From the NCBI GenBank assembly GCA_014804565.1, contig JAAUZN010000079.1, positions 1 to 16,223 of the forward strand: DNA of 16,223 nucleotides, written 5' to 3'. Each line of letters opens with the position of its first letter. Positions within the stretch are counted from its first letter, which is position 1. A program made the translations under genes and the position numbers. Positions 13,371 to 16,223 of this stretch are shown here, piece by piece. Source of the DNA: Lachnospiraceae bacterium (GTDB lineage Bacteria; Bacillota; Clostridia; Lachnospirales; Lachnospiraceae). A model generated the notes under the pieces. The model was not told where the DNA came from. It was given only the letters and a program-made list of their open reading frames with translations, and did no database searches.

Positions 13371-14174
13371 TTACTGAAAAATATACTTGCAGAAATTGTA
13401 GATTCCGCTGCTGATCGCCGGATTACCGTGATCGGAACCGGGGATTTCCCACCACACATGCTCTACCTTATTTCTCTCATAAATATCGTGATAGTTCTTG
13501 GGAAATTGTCCCACCGTGCCATCTTTGTCTCCGCAACAGACCATCAGAAGAAGCGGTTTCTCATCGTGAAACACCAGCTCATCCTCAACGAACTGGCCCT
13601 CGTGTTCCATTGCCCAGTCTTTTCCCGGTACCAGACCGGGCGCCGGGGCGATGGCTCCCACATACCCGAACAGATCGGGCTGCTGCAGTCCGATCGCCAG
13701 CGATTCTCTTCCTCCCATAGAAAATCCCGTAATCGCAGTGTTTTTCCTACCCTCCGCAATGGGATAATTTTCCTTAATGAAGGGCATCAGATCCGTCACC
13801 AGATCATTGACGAAATTGTCATAAACAGCCACATTTTCTTTATCAATAGCAGTACACGCATCCCTGGTCTTGCTGGCGTACATATAGGGATAGACAACGA
13901 TCATATCTTTCGCGATTCCCTCGGTCATCATATTCTGAATAATAATGCTGTTATTGTTCATATCGTTTTGTGTACCGAAAATACCGTGAAGTACATACAG
14001 CACCGGATACTCTTTTTCCTCCGAGTACTCCACCGGCAGTACAATGTTTACCGGTCGCTCCTTCTCACAGGTCGTAGAATAATAAGTAGTCTTGATCACA
14101 TCGCTATACTTGGCATCAGCGTTTTCCTTTGTATACTCTTCCGGGCAAAAAATCTTGATTTCGTAGTCCTGCAT
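13371..14174 (-). CDS. Alpha/beta-hydrolase esterase (esterase D / CE1-like)
   Basis: A 267-residue serine esterase of the esterase D/feruloyl-esterase-like group. The start ATG 14174 is chosen because GGAGG lies 8 nt upstream; the in-frame ATG at 14189 is part of that SD region. The fold begins with N-I-V-L-P-V-E-Y and Y-P-V-L-Y-V-L-H-G-I-F-G (57-68, oxyanion-side HG). The nucleophile elbow is G-F-S-M-G-G (Ser152), the acid is probably Asp216 in C-C-G-D-K-D-G, and the base is His249 in G-S-D-H-G-N. No signal peptide is seen, so it acts in the cytosol, perhaps on acylated sugars or small esters taken up from diet. It has its own promoter (14212-14239) and is divergent from the MerR regulator, which could control it. 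Confidence 0.88.
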   Translation of the reverse strand: MQDYEIKIFCPEEYTKENADAKYSDVIKTTYYSTTCEKERPVNIVLPVEYSEEKEYPVLYVLHGIFGTQNDMNNNSIIIQNMMTEGIAKDMIVVYPYMYASKTRDACTAIDKENVAVYDNFVNDLVTDLMPFIKENYPIAEGRKNTAITGFSMGGRESLAIGLQQPDLFGYVGAIAPAPGLVPGKDWAMEHEGQFVEDELVFHDEKPLLLMVCCGDKDGTVGQFPKNYHDIYERNKVEHVWWEIPGSDHGNPAISSGIYNFCKYIFQ

Positions 14175-14211
14175 AGTCTTATCCTCCATAATTGCATCTA
14201 ATAATGATATA

Positions 14212-14239
14212 ATTATACACGATATAAAATATAAGACAA
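14212..14239 (-). promoter_or_regulatory. Sigma-A-type promoter of the esterase gene
   Basis: TTGTCT (14234-14239), a 16-bp AT-rich spacer and TATAAT (14212-14217) on the minus strand. The predicted start lies about 30 nt before the esterase ATG. The upstream edge is 19 bp from the MerR -35 region, so a MerR-family dimer at its dyad could affect both promoters. Confidence 0.65.
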
Positions 14240-14257
14240 AAATATTTTTAAATCCAC

Positions 14258-14288
14258 TTGACTCTCACGCTGCGTCATAGTCTAAAGT
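14258..14288 (+). promoter_or_regulatory. MerR-type promoter with 19-bp spacer and central dyad
   Basis: TTGACT (14258-14263) and TAAAGT (14283-14288) are separated by 19 bp, the over-long spacing typical of MerR-activated promoters. The spacer region is an imperfect 23-bp dyad: GACTCTCACGC (14260-14270), T, GCGTCATAGTC (14272-14282), matching at 9 of 11 positions. This arrangement indicates autoregulation by the MerR-family gene that follows about 70 nt downstream. Confidence 0.85.
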
Positions 14289-14359
14289 GATGTTTGCAAC
14301 AGATAAAAGCATTTGCAGTATGATGGAATTTTTAACCAAGATAAGGAGGACCTGCGGGC

Positions 14360-15208
14360 ATGAGAACCGTGAAAGAACTATCGGATTTGACAGGTATCAG
14401 CGTGCGCACACTTCACTATTATGATGAGATCGGGTTACTTACTCCCACCAGAAAAAGTGAAGCGGGATACCGGCTTTATGACGATAAAGCGCTGGAGACA
14501 TTACAGCAGATATTGTTTTTCCGCGAATTTGATATTCCCCTCAAGGAGATCAAGTCTGTTATGGAAAATCCTGCTCTCGACAGAACCCGGATATTGCAGA
14601 TGCAAAGAAAGATGCTGGTGGCAAAAAAGGAACGCATGGAGCGTCTGATCGCCGGTATCGACGATATTCTGAAAGGAGAGAACAGGATGGACTTTACAAT
14701 TTTTAATCAGACAGAATTAGAAGAAATGTTTCAGGCGATGATAGAACACATGCCGGAGGAAATAAGGCAGACAGCTATCAATGAATTTGGAAGCGTCGAA
14801 CAGTGGAGGCAGCATTATCTTGAAGTGACCTCATCAGAAAAGATGCAGAAAAACTATGCCAAGGTGGTAGAATGGTACGGCGGAAAAGAGGAGTATCTGT
14901 CCGTCTTAAAAAACCCGGTCAGCAAAGAAGTGGCTGAGAGCTACAACAAAAGAATCGAGGCGATCCTGCAAAAACTGATCGCCAAACGCGACTGTCCCGC
15001 GGATTCCTTTGAAGTGAAAGAAATCGTGGGCGAATATGGTTTTGTCATGAAACAGTTCAGCCAGATCAAAGATGAAAAGGAGCTGATGCTGGCAACCGCC
15101 CGCTCCTACCGTAACGAGCCTTACAAGTCAAATCTGGATCAAAAATACGGCGAGGGAGCCGCCGAGTTTTTTGCCCGGGCGATAGAAGCATTCTATTCGG
15201 AAAACTGA
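14360..15208 (+). CDS. MerR-family regulator with TipAS-like effector domain
   Basis: A 282-residue activator. The N-terminal winged helix begins M-R-T-V-K-E-L-S-D-L-T-G-I-S-V-R-T-L-H-Y-Y-D-E-I-G-L-L (1-27) and continues with G-Y-R-L-Y-D (36-41). A dimerisation coiled coil covers about 76-106. The C-terminal region (about 110-282) resembles TipAS antibiotic-binding domains (E-E-M-F near its start, W-R-Q-H-Y, Q-K-N-Y-A-K-V-V, E-F-F-A-R-A-I-E-A-F-Y at the end), which bind thiopeptide-like or other bulky ligands. AGGAGG lies 10 nt before the ATG. Its promoter has the 19-bp MerR spacer, so it probably activates itself when ligand binds; the divergent esterase is a possible second target. A hairpin terminator follows. 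The real ligand is unknown. Confidence 0.92.
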   Translation: MRTVKELSDLTGISVRTLHYYDEIGLLTPTRKSEAGYRLYDDKALETLQQILFFREFDIPLKEIKSVMENPALDRTRILQMQRKMLVAKKERMERLIAGIDDILKGENRMDFTIFNQTELEEMFQAMIEHMPEEIRQTAINEFGSVEQWRQHYLEVTSSEKMQKNYAKVVEWYGGKEEYLSVLKNPVSKEVAESYNKRIEAILQKLIAKRDCPADSFEVKEIVGEYGFVMKQFSQIKDEKELMLATARSYRNEPYKSNLDQKYGEGAAEFFARAIEAFYSEN

Positions 15209-15218
15209 TCCGTTTCTT

Positions 15219-15252
15219 AGCCGCCTCAATGACACGATTCATTGGGGCGGCT
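15219..15252 (+). terminator. Rho-independent-type terminator after the MerR gene
   Basis: A 14-bp stem (AGCCGCCTCAATGA with TCATTGGGGCGGCT, one G-T pair) closes a 6-nt loop. The following sequence is T-rich but mixed (TTGTGGTGTTCG), with a clean T-run only about 20 nt further on. The stem is strong and starts 10 nt after the stop codon, so termination is likely though not textbook. Confidence 0.7.
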
Positions 15253-15294
15253 TGTGGTGTTCGTAATTCCGTTTTTATTTCTATTGTTTTTCTC

Positions 15295-15323
15295 TTGCCT
15301 TTCAAATATTTTCATGCTACAAT
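15295..15323 (+). promoter_or_regulatory. Extended -10 promoter for the Rpn-family gene
   Basis: TTGCCT (15295-15300), a 17-bp spacer and TACAAT (15318-15323), preceded by TGC to give an extended -10 (TGCTACAAT). It predicts an untranslated leader of about 150 nt. That leader holds short inverted repeats (ACAAAT/ATTTGT, CTGCCA/TGGCAG), and GCTACAATAT (15316-15325) recurs inverted as ATATTGTAGC at 15446-15455. The leader shows no gene. Confidence 0.6.
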
Positions 15324-15483
15324 ATCGTTACAATTCAAAACAAATCTTGATTCTTATTTGTGCGCACGACATCATAAAGCGCGTATTCCGGCGATTCTGC
15401 CAGAGATTCACATTTGTTTGGCAGGACTGCTGTGAAAATGAAGATATATTGTAGCTTTCCTGCACTTTTATAGGGAGGTTACT

Positions 15484-16223
15484 ATGAAAGATAAAAGCAC
15501 TATCGAAACTTATGAAGACAAAAAACAAAGAACCGCTGTCTTCAACCTGACAAGCGATCTCTTTGCCGGAAAAGTATTTGAAGATACCGGTGCCTGTCAG
15601 GAACTCTGCCAAATATTGTTACAAAATGAATACATCGCATTAAAAAGTGTCAAAACGCAGTATACCATACGGAATCTCGAAAATCATTCCGTGGAACTGG
15701 ACATTCTGGCGGAAGAAATATCCGGAAATCTTATTAATGTAGAACTACAGATGTATAAAGAGCCAGAACCGTTTAAAAGAACGCGGTACTACCTTTCCAG
15801 CATTGATATGAGCATACTGGAAAAGGGCAGACCTTATTACGAACTGCCGGATGTGACCGTGGTATACATTACACAAGAGGATTTTATCGGCGGTAAAAGA
15901 GGCCACTATGACAAAAACATAATGGCAAATGGGCAAAAAATGGCTACACTTCTGGATAATGGTCAGAATGAAAGCTATTTCAATCTGGAATATCCGACAG
16001 ATGATGCGAAAATCAACGAATTATTAGAATATCTCAAGAACTCTGATCCATTTTATCAGACAAAGAATTTCCCCAGAATTGTGGAACGGGTCAAATATTT
16101 TAAAGTACAGAAGGAGGGGGTTACCATTATGTGTGAGATTGCAGACAGAATCAGACAGGAAGGGCTTATCGAGGGAAAAATTGAATCTATACTGGAATTA
16201 TTAGAAGAACTCGGCAATATTCC
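15484..16223 (+). CDS. Rpn/PD-(D/E)XK nuclease family ('transposase'-like) protein, C-terminus beyond window
   Basis: An open frame from ATG 15484 (AGGGAGG 5 nt upstream) to the right edge, 246 codons with no stop. The N-terminus reads M-K-D-K-S-T-I-E-T-Y-E-D-K-K-Q-R-T-A-V-F-N. The nuclease-like core has E-L-D-I-L-A-E (Asp73) followed by I-N-V-E-L-Q-M (Glu87, Gln89), the D...E-x-Q variant seen in Rpn/PDDEXK_2 proteins. Next come R-T-R-Y-Y-L-S-S-I-D (about 99-108) and the P-D-V-T-V-V-Y-I-T strand. The C-terminal part is helical, with I-R-Q-E-G-L-I-E-G-K-I-E-S (about 223-235). These proteins are called recombination-promoting nucleases or putative transposases and are often multicopy in Clostridia; no terminal repeats or partner gene are visible to show a mobile unit here. 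Confidence 0.85.
   Translation, partial: MKDKSTIETYEDKKQRTAVFNLTSDLFAGKVFEDTGACQELCQILLQNEYIALKSVKTQYTIRNLENHSVELDILAEEISGNLINVELQMYKEPEPFKRTRYYLSSIDMSILEKGRPYYELPDVTVVYITQEDFIGGKRGHYDKNIMANGQKMATLLDNGQNESYFNLEYPTDDAKINELLEYLKNSDPFYQTKNFPRIVERVKYFKVQKEGVTIMCEIADRIRQEGLIEGKIESILELLEELGNI

Noticed and set aside
13347..14201. 284-codon open frame on the plus strand opposite the esterase gene
   Set aside because: The minus-strand frame has clear esterase motifs, an SD and a promoter; the plus-strand translation is His/Ile/Arg-rich without motifs and overlaps the DUF1848 end.
15328..15612. 94-codon minus-strand frame over the Rpn leader and start
   Set aside because: It covers the plus-strand promoter leader and SD and has no recognisable motif or SD of its own; the plus-strand Rpn frame explains the region.

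Overview
The window looks like a low-GC Gram-positive, anaerobic Clostridia genome, most likely a Lachnospiraceae-type gut bacterium. The evidence is strong AGGAGG ribosome binding sites, consensus sigma-A promoters, a CpsB/CpsC/CpsD phosphotyrosine system, a class B sortase-like protein, a radical SAM peptide cluster, ferredoxin-type proteins and an Rpn/PD-(D/E)XK protein. The genus cannot be fixed from the sequence alone.

Region 1 (1-7960, minus strand) is the proximal part of an exopolysaccharide/capsule operon read right to left. It starts from a perfect sigma-A promoter (TTGACA, 17 bp, TATAAT). In order it encodes a CpsB/YwqE PHP-type tyrosine phosphatase, a Wzz/CpsC chain-length protein, a 638-residue fusion of a CpsD-type tyrosine kinase to an extracellular LytR-CpsA-Psr (LCP) domain, a sortase-B-like lipoprotein whose catalytic Cys and Arg positions are both Gln, a secreted protein of unknown function, a WbaP-type polyprenyl glycosylphosphotransferase, a GT4 glycosyltransferase and a truncated (window edge) acyltransferase-3. 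Several genes overlap by 4 bp. A small HTH regulator (8061-8372, +) is divergent to this operon, with a 13-bp palindrome and a 7-codon mini-ORF between them.

Region 2 (8375-11867, minus strand) is the most interesting part. It holds a tight operon: a 62-residue precursor peptide with three copies of a Cys-containing repeat, a radical SAM/SPASM maturase, a nitroreductase, a flavin-binding split-barrel/2x[4Fe-4S] ferredoxin fusion, and a class M sirtuin-like protein in which the catalytic His is Gln. The precursor and maturase match what I recall as the 'ACGX' radical SAM peptide system. I am not aware of its coupling to a nitroreductase, a ferredoxin and a SirTM-type ADP-ribosylating sirtuin being described, but I could not search. 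Divergent to it (12083-13357, +) are an HxlR-family regulator with an N-terminal Cys and a DUF1848 protein with a Cys-rich C-terminus. The shared 215-bp intergenic region is full of GTTAC/GTAAC motifs, including a perfect 16-bp inverted repeat.

Region 3 (13371-15252) has an alpha/beta-hydrolase esterase (minus) divergent from a MerR-family regulator with a TipAS-like ligand domain (plus). The MerR gene has a textbook 19-bp-spacer promoter with a central dyad and ends in a hairpin terminator. Region 4 (15295 to the right edge) is an Rpn/PD-(D/E)XK nuclease-family gene, cut by the window, with its own promoter and an untranslated leader of about 150 nt.

No tRNA, rRNA, CRISPR array, complete insertion sequence, peptide exporter or leader peptidase was seen.
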